Shown: positions 43,701 to 52,833 of the stretch, piece by piece | Position numbering within the stretch: the first letter of the stretch is position 1 | Layout of the letters: every line of letters begins with the position of its first letter | Assembly: GCA_947500445.1 (NCBI GenBank) | Contig: CANMSB010000003.1 | Location: 186,001-250,000 of the forward strand | Source: an uncultured Flavobacteriaceae bacterium | Lineage (GTDB): Bacteria > Bacteroidota > Bacteroidia > Flavobacteriales > Flavobacteriaceae | DNA: 64,000 bases | Direction: 5' to 3' | Position numbers and translations under genes: made by a program | The notes under the pieces: model-generated | The model's database searches: none | Seen by the model: only the letters and a program-made list of their open reading frames with translations | Told to the model about the DNA's origin: nothing

Positions 43701-46204
43701 TACACGCATGGCAGTGGGGACCACCACAACCTTGGCGATACCGTGATGGTCAAGCCAACCAGACAGCCCTTACGGGGGGGTACTACAGTGCTATTTACCT
43801 GGCCAATGCACTCGCCGATAAGTTGGGGGAAGCGTCTGCCCGATATGTAATCCTGGCGAACCAGGTTGCTGCCTTGCCAGATGGCACTGAGGTAAGCCCC
43901 TACAAAGCGATGCTCATGGCTCCTGCCAAAGTGATTGGCCAGGAATATCCTGCAATCAGCTCCAGACTGATCGATGCTGCTTGGCCAGCCTCTGCGTTTG
44001 AACGGGAAAAAATATGTGAACACCTCGTGGTGGCCTTGTCTGAAAATACCCAGGATCGTGACAGTGAAGCAAGAAATGTAATAGCGCTGCGACCATATGC
44101 AAAATGGGAACCATCCTTTGCGCCCTTACATCAGGACAAAAACCAACCCCTGACCATAAAAGAGGGCGGTACTTATTTGATCACCGGAGGTACCGGAGGT
44201 ATGGGATTGGCTATTGCCAGGGTATTTGCCGAAGCAGCAAAGGTAAACCTTGTTTTGGTAAGCCGGGGAAAATTGCCGCCAGACAAGGCATGGGTAAAAG
44301 CAAGCAAAGAACACCCGGAACCTATACAAAGGGCACGGTTTGCCCAGTTGGTTCAATTGGAAGCGCAAGCGGCAAGCTTGGAAGTTATCAGCACCGATTT
44401 GGGAGACTTTGCGGCTACAGAGACAGCCTTGCAAAAGTATGCCCTGGAGGACGTGAGGATAGACGGCTATGTACACGCCGCAGGTACCGACGGCGGTGGG
44501 GCGATGAGCCGCATAACATCAGCTGGGGAGGAACCAGTCTGGCACGGCAAGGTAAATGGACTGCTCAACTTGCACCCCTACATCAAGCAACACCGCCCCG
44601 ACTTTGTTTGGCTTTGTTCTTCGCTGAGCTCTTTTGCCGCCGGTGTTGGGCAAGTGGGGTACACCGCTGCCAACCTGTTCTTAGATGCCTATGCACATTG
44701 GGCGCAAACACAAGGCTTGCCAGTGTGTAGTATCAATTGGGATGCCTGGAAAGACACAGGGATGGCCGCCAGGGCTGTGCAACAGCTCAACGGCCTTACC
44801 GAAGTGCCGACTCAGGCCAAGGCTGTGCAGCACCCACTGTTGCAGTACTGGTACGAAGCGGGCAACGAAACCTATTTCATAGGCCATGCCAACCCTGAAA
44901 AACAGTGGCTGTTGGCAGGACACAAGGTACTCGGTGTCCCAACCTTGCCCGGCACCGCATATATAGACCTTTTATACACGGCACTCACTACCTTAAAACC
45001 CGGTCAGCCTGTATTGGTACAGGAATTGTATTTGCTTGTGCCATTGACGGTCGTGGGCTTTAAACAGTTTACACTGAAGCTTACTCCACAAGGCACCGGA
45101 TATCGATTTACCTTGTACAGTGGCCCGGCTAACCAACAGGTAAGCCATGCCAGTGGCACTGTAGGGCATAGTCAAGTACTGCCTGAGTCAGCAGCGGATA
45201 ACTTCAACCCGGAAAGCCTGAAAAAAACCGAGTTGAGCCAACTCAAATTTCAAGAGGGCCTGATCAGTTTCGACAAGCGGTGGGAAAACTTTGAGGAAGT
45301 CCGGTGTTCCGAGGAGGTAGGTTATACAAGTTTGCGCCTGCCAACTGATTATCTGGAGGACATCGGCCAATTGAGCCTGCACCCAGCCCTGCTAGATAGT
45401 GCCACGGGCTTTTTTGCCTTGGCCAACCGTAGTTTCGAGGGCGATGCGATGCTTCCTTTCATATTTCGCAACATACAAATCAAGGAAAAACTCCCAGCCT
45501 CTTTGCAAAGTTTTGCATACAAGCTTCCAGACAAAGAAAGCAACGAGGTTCGGGTACGTGTGGACATCCGTGACCTCAAAGGCCGCATGTTGCTGAGTGT
45601 TGAAGAGTACACGTTGCGGAAAGTACCTGCTGCGCAATTTACTGAGGGTGCAAATATGGACGATCAACAGGGGGCGATATCGATGGACATGTTGATTGCT
45701 GACGGAATCAGTGAGCAAGAGGCACCGGTGGCAATCCGGGCGCTTTTATCGATTCGGCAGCCTCAAATAGTGGTGGCTACTGCCAAACCAGGGCAGCGGA
45801 TAAGGCTACAACAAGAACGTTTGGAAAAGGCATTAGGGTATATGGCCATAGGGACAGCTTCCTCAGACGCATTGCATGGGCGACCGGAGTTAGCCGTGCC
45901 CTATACTGCCCCGGAAACAGAGACCCAAAATACCCTGGCAAGTATATGGTCTGAGCTTTTAGGCATCGACAAGGTCGGCATACACGACGACCTTTTTGAA
46001 TTGGGGGGGCACTCACTCCTTATGAGCCAAATCCGGTCGCGGGTAAAGGCTGCCTTTGAGGTAGATATACCGATGGGCGACTTGTTTGAAAACCCCAATA
46101 TCGACGGCATGGCCACTGTGATCGATACTACCCGATGGGCAACAGGCCATGACGCGCATACAGCAGAAACTATTACTATCACCTACGAAGAAGGAGAAAT
46201 ATGA
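40724..46204 (+). CDS. PKS module with KR before DH: KS-AT-KR-DH-ACP
   Basis: An 1826-residue type I module that extends the glycyl chain by malonate. The KS begins at residue 5 with C178 (TACSTS) and the motifs EAHGTGTPMGDP and NIGHL. The AT has S624 (GHSIGE) and HAFHS, the malonyl signature. The KR has ITGGTGGMG at ~1152 and Y1313 (VGYTAAN). It is followed, not preceded, by a dehydratase hot-dog domain: H1400 in GHKVLGVPTLPG and D1558 in HPALLDS. The ACP serine is S1764 (GGHSL). The usual order is DH-KR-ACP. The last residues (TITITYEEGEI) look like a short linear docking motif. The stop overlaps the next start by 4 nt (ATGA). Confidence 0.9.
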   Translation: MTNGSEIAIIGMAGSFPGAGNLDAYWQNIIDGKEGIQRLTDEELRQRGVDAKVLKHPNFVKAAAPLEGAAQFDARFFGYTPREAEQLGPQHRVFLQSAWHALDDANYIAEKFDGAIGIFAGGGLPTYLFQRFPSLGAGSGDTSDAYQMMIGNDKDFLATRAAYKLKTKGPAISVQTACSTSLVAVHMACQSLLSGECDMALAGGVSIDTSLNNGYYYEEGMIFSPDGHCRAFDEKAAGTVVGNGVGLVLLKPLEEAQEDGDLIHAVIKGSAVNNDGAQKAGYTAPSIEGQAAVISEALAIAEKEPLQIQYVEAHGTGTPMGDPIEVAALNKAYRTSQRKRIALGAVKPNIGHLNTASGIAGLLKTILALKHSQIPALLHFERPNPAIHFDEGPFYVNTELKPWESNNDTRCAGVSSFGIGGTNAHLILEEAPSISSKSPQKQANHTGYLLPLSAKSPGSLSQYKERLIAFLKNNPDLPLNEVSYTLAHGRKHFEVRAGLVAGTVQEAIEKLAAPLTSSKAPVKPTGLSMMFSGQGSQRAGLGAGLYENQPGFRQLVGDLAAIANSHLDKDIASLLFPAPGQEGAANDLLQQTRYTQPALFVLEYALAQYWIGLGIVPNAMIGHSIGEYVAAAVAEVMSVEDAIRLVCIRGELMMGLPAGDMLAVPLGEGECRPYLSEQMDLAVVNAPESCVLAGPPEAIARVQAQLRQDGVESRALKTSHAFHSSMMEPVLEKFQKTVEEIKLESPKIKYISNLTGTWIKPGQATDPTYYVRHLRHTVRFAQGVSTLLESGIGALLEVGPGDTLQKLAKAQKNKGRQTSILHTLPVRDPKSEGHILEVIGQLWGLGFTPIWDQLPGGGQGRFCRLPGYAFDKQRYWLPANKVPQSLQEVDDEAARLPVQQWLNVPSWQQRPLPTGTVMNGEQVILFLSMGVEGHRALEQVLKTAGHQVITLLPTQAKVDKNGLLNAIDPDDPQAYADALNTLETHGLIPDMVVHAWQWGPPQPWRYRDGQANQTALTGGYYSAIYLANALADKLGEASARYVILANQVAALPDGTEVSPYKAMLMAPAKVIGQEYPAISSRLIDAAWPASAFEREKICEHLVVALSENTQDRDSEARNVIALRPYAKWEPSFAPLHQDKNQPLTIKEGGTYLITGGTGGMGLAIARVFAEAAKVNLVLVSRGKLPPDKAWVKASKEHPEPIQRARFAQLVQLEAQAASLEVISTDLGDFAATETALQKYALEDVRIDGYVHAAGTDGGGAMSRITSAGEEPVWHGKVNGLLNLHPYIKQHRPDFVWLCSSLSSFAAGVGQVGYTAANLFLDAYAHWAQTQGLPVCSINWDAWKDTGMAARAVQQLNGLTEVPTQAKAVQHPLLQYWYEAGNETYFIGHANPEKQWLLAGHKVLGVPTLPGTAYIDLLYTALTTLKPGQPVLVQELYLLVPLTVVGFKQFTLKLTPQGTGYRFTLYSGPANQQVSHASGTVGHSQVLPESAADNFNPESLKKTELSQLKFQEGLISFDKRWENFEEVRCSEEVGYTSLRLPTDYLEDIGQLSLHPALLDSATGFFALANRSFEGDAMLPFIFRNIQIKEKLPASLQSFAYKLPDKESNEVRVRVDIRDLKGRMLLSVEEYTLRKVPAAQFTEGANMDDQQGAISMDMLIADGISEQEAPVAIRALLSIRQPQIVVATAKPGQRIRLQQERLEKALGYMAIGTASSDALHGRPELAVPYTAPETETQNTLASIWSELLGIDKVGIHDDLFELGGHSLLMSQIRSRVKAAFEVDIPMGDLFENPNIDGMATVIDTTRWATGHDAHTAETITITYEEGEI

Positions 46205-49200
46205 AAAGCACGATCAAACTGCTCACAAGCTTAAAAGATGCTGGCATCAAGCTTTGGGTTCAAGAAGGCAAGTTAAAATACCGTGCGCCCGAAGGGGCGA
46301 TGGGGGCGGAACGTATCGCAATGCTCAAAGAACATAAACAGGCGATCATTGCTTTTTTGGCAAAAGCTGGACAGCAAGTCCAATCTACCCTGGAAAAAGC
46401 AGATAGAAATCACCCTTTGCCACTTTCCACTGCCCAGCGGCGTATTTGGATAACAGAAAGGCTTAACGGCCCATCTGCGGTGCATAACATCATTGGGGCA
46501 CTGCGAATGAAAGGCCCTCTGGACATTGATGTGCTTCAGCAAAGTATGGATGCCCTCATTGAGCGGCACGAAGCGCTTAGGGCTACATTCAGGCATGACC
46601 ACGGCACCCCGGTTCAGGTGATACAGGCACCGTATTCATTGCCGCTACCAGTAGAAGACTTGCGAGAGGTACCAATCGATGACCGGGAAGCCAGGGCAGT
46701 CATGCGTGTTCAGGAAGAAGTACATACGGCATTTGACCTGGAAAAAGGGCCGCTGGTACGGGCCAGACTGCTACAGATGGCAGATGATGAGCATATCATG
46801 CCTATAGCCTTCCACCACATAGTGTTTGATGCTTGGTCGCAACGTGTTTTTACCAAAGAATTGGTACACATTTATGAAGGATTGCTGCTAGGCAAACAGG
46901 CAGCCCTGCCTGAAAAACAATGGGACTACGCTGACTACCTGCATTGGCAAGCCCAGCCAGGCCAACAGCAACGGTCCGAAGAAGATATTAATTTTTGGCG
47001 TCAACACTTGAAAGCAGCACCAGGCCTCACCAGACTCCCAACGGACTACCCAAGGCCTGCCGTACAGCGGTTTGAAGGAGCTACAGTGCATCATAAGATC
47101 GATGCAGTAATAACCGATAAGCTAAGGGCGCTGGCCAAAGAAGAAGACATGACCATGTTTATGACGCTTTCTTTGGCTCTTTTTGTTCTCTTGCACCGGT
47201 ATACCGGACAAGACGACCTGGTCATAGGCACGCCTGTGGCAGGCCGAGAACGCCAGGAATGGGAGACGATCGTTGGATACTTTGTAAACATGTTGCCCCT
47301 GAGGATGCAACTGGATGGGAACCCAACTATTCGAGCGGCACTAAAGCACTTCAAAAATAGTAGCTTACCGGCACTTGCTCATCAGGATACGCCATTTGAC
47401 CAGATCATCGAAAATTTGGAAATCGACAAGGGGAAAGGTTACAATCCTTTGTTTCAGGTGGCTTTCACTTTTCAGAATTCATTGTTGATCGACTTCGAAC
47501 TGCCAGACATGCAAGTCACCTCGTTAGAAGTGGAGAGCCAGGCAGCCAAGTTTGACCTCAACCTATGGCTGGAGGAGTCGCCAGAAGGGCTTATAGGAAG
47601 GATGGATTACAACAAAGCCCTATTCAAAGAAAAAACAATTCGATCCCTACTCGCTTGTTTTGACAAGGTGCTTACGGTGATGGTAAATCAGCCCGAACAG
47701 ACAGTTGGGCATATGGGCCTGCTCACCGATGGCCAAAAAGAGAACTTACTCCAAATAGGCTCCAATCATCGTGCCTATCCGGCTATCGCGGTTCACCAGC
47801 TCTTTGAAGAACAAGTCCAAAACCAACCCGAAGCCCTGGCATTGTTGTGTCAGGACAAAACCCTTACCTACCAGGCGCTCAACCAGGAAGCAAATAAACT
47901 GGCCCACCACTTGATCACAGGTGAAGGGGTAAACAAAGGAGACCGGGTAGCATTACTACTAGGCAGGTCTTCTCATATGATTATCGGGATATTAGCTGTG
48001 CTCAAAGCTGGGGGGATTTATGTACCACTAGACCCAGCCCACCCCGAAGGGCGTATTCGGCATATCATAGAGGCTGTTGAGCCTGTTGCCATCCTCACAC
48101 AGTCCGATTACATGTTTGACCTGGGTTATTATGGTGGCAAAATCTATGTAGCTGATTTACAGCAGGCAACATTGACCGAAGAGGTAAGCAATCCTGCGAT
48201 AGCGATAGAAAACGAAGAGGCTTGCTATATTATGTATACCTCTGGTTCTACGGGCACCCCCAAAGGCGTAGTGGCCACGCACAAAGGGGTTGCTCGATTG
48301 GTCAAGGAAACCGACTATATTCAAATCACCCACGAAGACCGGTTGTTGGGGTTGTCGAGTTATGCCTTTGATGGTGCTACTTTTGATATTTTTGGAGCAT
48401 TGCTCAATGGTGCTGCATTGGTACTGGCCACCCGCGAGGAAGCCCTAGAATTACCAGCGCTCATGGCAAAGATCAACCAGCAAAAAGTGTCGGTGATGTT
48501 TGTGACCACCGCACTATTCAACGCTATGGTAGAAAACCACCTGGATAGCCTTGCAGGAGTGCGCAAGATCTTGTTTGGAGGAGAACGGGTCAGCATAAAA
48601 TCAGTAGGTAGGTATTTGAGCAAGCATGGTGCTGAAAAACTCATACATGTATATGGGCCCACCGAAAACACCACCTTTTCTACTTGGTACCCCATCAACG
48701 AAATAGACCCTAAAGGAGACAATGTGCCCATCGGTAAACCAATAGGCAATGCCAGTGCTTATGTAGTAGACAAACAAGGGCAGCTGCAGTTGCCCGGTGT
48801 AGTAGGCGAGTTATGGGTAGGAGGCGAAGGGCTTGCTCAGGGCTATTGGCAGGATGCCGCCCAAACCGAGCGCAAATTTATAGATCACCCCTGGGAGGCA
48901 GGCAAAAAGCTATACCGTACTGGTGACTTGGTGCGCGCCCTTCCTACCGACGATGTGGAGTTTATAGGCAGGGTAGACGATCAAGTCAAAATTAGAGGCT
49001 TTCGTATAGAGCCGGGCGAAATCACTGGTCAACTCCTGACGCACCCCGAGGTGCAACACGGGCTGGTGCTTACACACTTGCAAAATGGCTATAAAGTACT
49101 TGTGGGCTACTACGGTTCCAAAGAGGGGCTTGATAGCAAATCACTACAAACATACCTGCAAAAAAGGCTGCCTAGCTACATGGTACCCACTGCGCTTATT

Positions 49201-52200
49201 GGCATGCCGGAGCTGCCGTTGACGCCCAACGGTAAGGTAGACAAACGAGTGCTACCAAGCCCTGATGAGGTATTGGGACACGAAGAAAAGGAGCAGGAAG
49301 TACCACAAGGGGCCGTTGAAGAGCAAATAGCACGGTGCTTTGGCCAGGAATTGAATAAGGAAAACCTGAGCCGCCATGCTAACTTCTTCACTTTAGGAGG
49401 CGATTCTATCAGAGCCATTCGGCTTGTTAGTGCCCTGAATGCCCTATTTGAAAAAAACATAGAGGTAAAAGATATTTTTGGTAACCCTACAGTTGCTGGC
49501 TTGGCAGCCTTTGTCAGTGCCACCAGCAACCCGGATACTCAACTGCTGCCGCTCGAAAAGGTGATAGCGGAAATAGACGACTGGAAAAATGAGGCATTAC
49601 AAAATGATGACTTTAAGCAGTGGGTAGAGGGCACTGAAATAGAGGACTTCTACCCGATGAGCGCCATCCAAACGGGGATGCTCTATTATAGCTTTTTAAA
49701 CAAAGGCACTTCAGTATATCATGACCAAATCTTGCATGAGCTGGAGTTGGAAGGGTTGACAAGCAAGCACTTTGATCGGTGCTTTGCACTCTTGGTAGGG
49801 AAACATCAGATCCTGCGAACCAGCTTCCACCTCGATGCGGCTAGTGAACCGATACAGGCTGTCCATAAGATGGGGAATGAACCACTTCCGATAACGCACT
49901 ATGACTTGTCGGGGACGGATGAAAGCGAGCAAAAGCAGCAGATAAGCCGATGGATGGAAGAAGATCGTCAAAATGGTTTTGAGGAGCAATTGAGGCAACA
50001 ATACCAATGGAGGGCGGTACTGTTTAAGCTCAGTGCCCACAAGTTTGTTGTTTTACGGTCCTTTCACCATGCGCTGCTAGATGGCTGGAGTGATGCTTCG
50101 TTTATGACAGAGCTGATAGTACTGTTACACACCAAGCCAGCAACTTTGCCCACCTCACTGTCTATGCTACAGTGTAGCTACAAGGACTACATCATCGACC
50201 AATGGAGGCATAAGCATGCGGAGGCTATAGGTGCTTTTTGGAAAAAGTATCTGCATGCGTACCAGCGGACTGCCTTGCCACTCAACCGGGTGTATATCCC
50301 TGGTAAACACCAGAAGAAAAAAGCACGACACATTGTGCTTGATGAAGCAGAAAAAAATGGTATAAGAGCCTTTGCCAGTGAAAATGGGCTGAGTTTGCGG
50401 CATGTTGGGCTAGGTATATTACTACGGTTGCTACAGGTAACTACTGATAGTGCCGATATTACCCTGGGCACAATGTCGCACGGCCGCCCACAGCAAACAG
50501 ATGGCGACCAGCTATTGGGATGCTTCCTCAATTCTGCTCCGTTTCGGCAGCAGGTAAATGCTACGCAGTCTCATGCATCACTACTGGCCGAAGTGAAGGA
50601 AAATGCCGACCAGCTTAGGGCTTATGACCGATATCCACTGACGAATATCGTAGCACAATTGGGCGAGGATGCGGCGGTCCAAAACCCCATATTCGACATC
50701 CTGTATATCTACCTTGACTTTCACGTTTACGGTGACCTTTCTGCCAAAGGGCTTTCGCCCAGGGCCATGGTAGAGAATTTTACGCTATCAAATACACCAT
50801 TCGATTTCTGCCTGTACAAAGAAGGAGAGGCCATGGCACTCTCAATAGCTTCGCTGGAAGGACTCTATACCGATGCTGAGCTCGTGCAGTTTGAAGGCTA
50901 CCTGAAACGAATTATTCGACAAATCATGATGGAGGCCAACCAGCCATTGCAGCAGTCGGAAGTGATTGGCAAAGAAGAAATGGATTTGATCTGCCAAGCC
51001 TCGCTTTCGCCGCTAAAGTTGCCCATGGTGAGCGATCAAGAGTTATTGACCACTGCCTTTGAGCACAAAGCTGCCGAGATACCTGATAGCACCGCATTGA
51101 TATTTGAAGGGGAGCACTATACGTACCGGGTACTCAACCAAAAAGCCAATCAAGTGGCGAGCTATCTGCGTCAGCAAATCGATATAGCGCCAGATACACT
51201 AGTAGCCTTGCTGATGCATCGGTCGGCAGAACAACTCATCGCGCAGCTTGGGATCCTAAAAGCAGGTGCCGCTTATTTGCCTTTAGACACTGGCAACCCA
51301 ACACGCAGGCACCAGGCTATACTAGAAGAAGCGGTGGTAGCAAGCGTCATTACAGACGAACCTGACCACCGAGCTTCTATGGCACAATGGAACCCTATCG
51401 TATGGGATACTGGTATATTTGACACCTGCCCTACCGATAACATTGTAACCAGCACTAAAGCACACCACTTGGCTTATGTCATTTATACTTCTGGTTCTAC
51501 AGGTAAGCCCAAAGGCGTAATGATCGAGCATCGCAGCGCCCTCAACACGATCAATGACCATGCCCACCGGGCAGGCATCAACCATGAGGATAAGGTCTTG
51601 CACTACATGCCAGCTACTTTTGACCCCAGTGTGGCCATCGCGTTTATGGCACTCCGTAGTGGGGCTTGTCTGGTGATGCCTTCTACAGAAAGCCGCACCG
51701 ACACCGCTGCGATCGAACGTTTAGTGCAGGAAAACGAAGTGACTGTAACACCATTGCCAGCAGGGGTATTAGGGGCATTTGCCCTGGCCAAGACCCCTTC
51801 GCTAAGAGCAGTGTTTAGTGGTGGGGAGGCACCCAATGCGAAGGTCGTACAGAAACTGGCTGGCAGGAAGTATTTCAATGCCTACGGGCCTACTGAGTGC
51901 AGCATATGCGCTGTGATATACAGCACAGACACACCGGAAAAACTGCCTGATCCGGTGCCGATAGGCCAGCCTGTGTCCAATATGGCGGCACACTTACTCA
52001 ACCAGTGGTCGCAGCCCGTACCCTTTGGGGCAGAGGGAGAGATTTGCCTTGCGGGTCCCGGACTCGCCCGAGGGTACCTCAATCGCCCACGCCTTACCAA
52101 AGAGCGGTTTGCAGTGCTCCCAGAGACTGGCGAAAGACTGTACCATACTGGCGACCGTGGGCGCTTTTTGCCCGATGGTTCTATACTTTTTCTGGGTAGA

Positions 52201-52830
52201 AATGACCAACAGGTTAAGGTTAACGGATTTAGAATTGAAGTCGGAGAGGTCGAAAATGCCCTGTTGCAACACCCTGAAGTTGCAAATGCTGCTGTTTTGA
52301 CCCATCAAAATAGTACCGCAAGTACCGTACTGGTGGCATTTTATGAACCCATCGCAGGCGCACAACTAGAGGAAAGTAGCTTACGCACCTACTTAGCTAC
52401 CTTATTACCGCCCTACATGCTGCCTGCTGCGATGTTGGCCAAAGCACAATTGCCCCTGAATGAAAACAGCAAGGTTGACCGCAAAGCACTGCAAATAGCC
52501 GCCAGTGGGGCACTGATGAGCAATAAGCCCTACGAGGCACCAGGTACTGATACTGAAAAACAATTAGCGGGCTTATGGCAACAGCTATTGGGCTGTGAGC
52601 AGATAGGCCTACACGATGACTTTTTTGAGATTGGGGGCAATTCGATTACCGCAATGCAGCTAGTAGCCCATATCAAAGAGGAGAAGCAAGTCAACCTTGC
52701 CCTTAAAAGCTTCTATGAAGGCGCTACACTTTATAAGCTTGCCCGGTACATAGACGGGCTTTTGGTGCTTTCAGCAGCAGTATCCGCAGATACCCTCGGG
52801 GAGGAAGAAGTCGAACGGTTTGAGTTTTAA
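46201..52830 (+). CDS. Two-module NRPS: docking-C-A-PCP-C-A-PCP
   Basis: A 2209-residue protein. Residues 1-55 form a TubC-type N-terminal docking domain (MKSTIKLLTSLKDAGIKLW). C1 has HHIVFDAW at 205-212, with Ala in place of the motif Gly. A1 (core at ~679) gives the code D-G-F-F-L-G-V-T-F-K, Ile-like. PCP1 has S1069 in GGDS. C2, of a different class, starts YPMSAIQTGMLYYS and has HHALLDGW from H1289. A2 (core at ~1762) gives D-P-A-P-F-G-A-I-C-K, which I cannot match to a standard residue. PCP2 has S2148 (GGNS). No epimerisation, methylation or thioesterase domain is visible. It ends in an acidic/aromatic tail (EEEVERFEF). Confidence 0.9.
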   Translation: MKSTIKLLTSLKDAGIKLWVQEGKLKYRAPEGAMGAERIAMLKEHKQAIIAFLAKAGQQVQSTLEKADRNHPLPLSTAQRRIWITERLNGPSAVHNIIGALRMKGPLDIDVLQQSMDALIERHEALRATFRHDHGTPVQVIQAPYSLPLPVEDLREVPIDDREARAVMRVQEEVHTAFDLEKGPLVRARLLQMADDEHIMPIAFHHIVFDAWSQRVFTKELVHIYEGLLLGKQAALPEKQWDYADYLHWQAQPGQQQRSEEDINFWRQHLKAAPGLTRLPTDYPRPAVQRFEGATVHHKIDAVITDKLRALAKEEDMTMFMTLSLALFVLLHRYTGQDDLVIGTPVAGRERQEWETIVGYFVNMLPLRMQLDGNPTIRAALKHFKNSSLPALAHQDTPFDQIIENLEIDKGKGYNPLFQVAFTFQNSLLIDFELPDMQVTSLEVESQAAKFDLNLWLEESPEGLIGRMDYNKALFKEKTIRSLLACFDKVLTVMVNQPEQTVGHMGLLTDGQKENLLQIGSNHRAYPAIAVHQLFEEQVQNQPEALALLCQDKTLTYQALNQEANKLAHHLITGEGVNKGDRVALLLGRSSHMIIGILAVLKAGGIYVPLDPAHPEGRIRHIIEAVEPVAILTQSDYMFDLGYYGGKIYVADLQQATLTEEVSNPAIAIENEEACYIMYTSGSTGTPKGVVATHKGVARLVKETDYIQITHEDRLLGLSSYAFDGATFDIFGALLNGAALVLATREEALELPALMAKINQQKVSVMFVTTALFNAMVENHLDSLAGVRKILFGGERVSIKSVGRYLSKHGAEKLIHVYGPTENTTFSTWYPINEIDPKGDNVPIGKPIGNASAYVVDKQGQLQLPGVVGELWVGGEGLAQGYWQDAAQTERKFIDHPWEAGKKLYRTGDLVRALPTDDVEFIGRVDDQVKIRGFRIEPGEITGQLLTHPEVQHGLVLTHLQNGYKVLVGYYGSKEGLDSKSLQTYLQKRLPSYMVPTALIGMPELPLTPNGKVDKRVLPSPDEVLGHEEKEQEVPQGAVEEQIARCFGQELNKENLSRHANFFTLGGDSIRAIRLVSALNALFEKNIEVKDIFGNPTVAGLAAFVSATSNPDTQLLPLEKVIAEIDDWKNEALQNDDFKQWVEGTEIEDFYPMSAIQTGMLYYSFLNKGTSVYHDQILHELELEGLTSKHFDRCFALLVGKHQILRTSFHLDAASEPIQAVHKMGNEPLPITHYDLSGTDESEQKQQISRWMEEDRQNGFEEQLRQQYQWRAVLFKLSAHKFVVLRSFHHALLDGWSDASFMTELIVLLHTKPATLPTSLSMLQCSYKDYIIDQWRHKHAEAIGAFWKKYLHAYQRTALPLNRVYIPGKHQKKKARHIVLDEAEKNGIRAFASENGLSLRHVGLGILLRLLQVTTDSADITLGTMSHGRPQQTDGDQLLGCFLNSAPFRQQVNATQSHASLLAEVKENADQLRAYDRYPLTNIVAQLGEDAAVQNPIFDILYIYLDFHVYGDLSAKGLSPRAMVENFTLSNTPFDFCLYKEGEAMALSIASLEGLYTDAELVQFEGYLKRIIRQIMMEANQPLQQSEVIGKEEMDLICQASLSPLKLPMVSDQELLTTAFEHKAAEIPDSTALIFEGEHYTYRVLNQKANQVASYLRQQIDIAPDTLVALLMHRSAEQLIAQLGILKAGAAYLPLDTGNPTRRHQAILEEAVVASVITDEPDHRASMAQWNPIVWDTGIFDTCPTDNIVTSTKAHHLAYVIYTSGSTGKPKGVMIEHRSALNTINDHAHRAGINHEDKVLHYMPATFDPSVAIAFMALRSGACLVMPSTESRTDTAAIERLVQENEVTVTPLPAGVLGAFALAKTPSLRAVFSGGEAPNAKVVQKLAGRKYFNAYGPTECSICAVIYSTDTPEKLPDPVPIGQPVSNMAAHLLNQWSQPVPFGAEGEICLAGPGLARGYLNRPRLTKERFAVLPETGERLYHTGDRGRFLPDGSILFLGRNDQQVKVNGFRIEVGEVENALLQHPEVANAAVLTHQNSTASTVLVAFYEPIAGAQLEESSLRTYLATLLPPYMLPAAMLAKAQLPLNENSKVDRKALQIAASGALMSNKPYEAPGTDTEKQLAGLWQQLLGCEQIGLHDDFFEIGGNSITAMQLVAHIKEEKQVNLALKSFYEGATLYKLARYIDGLLVLSAAVSADTLGEEEVERFEF

Positions 52831-52833
52831 AAA

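Noticed and set aside
44104-44730. 208-codon plus-strand frame inside the second PKS
   Set aside because: Lies within KR coding sequence in another frame; composition is typical of a shadow frame.
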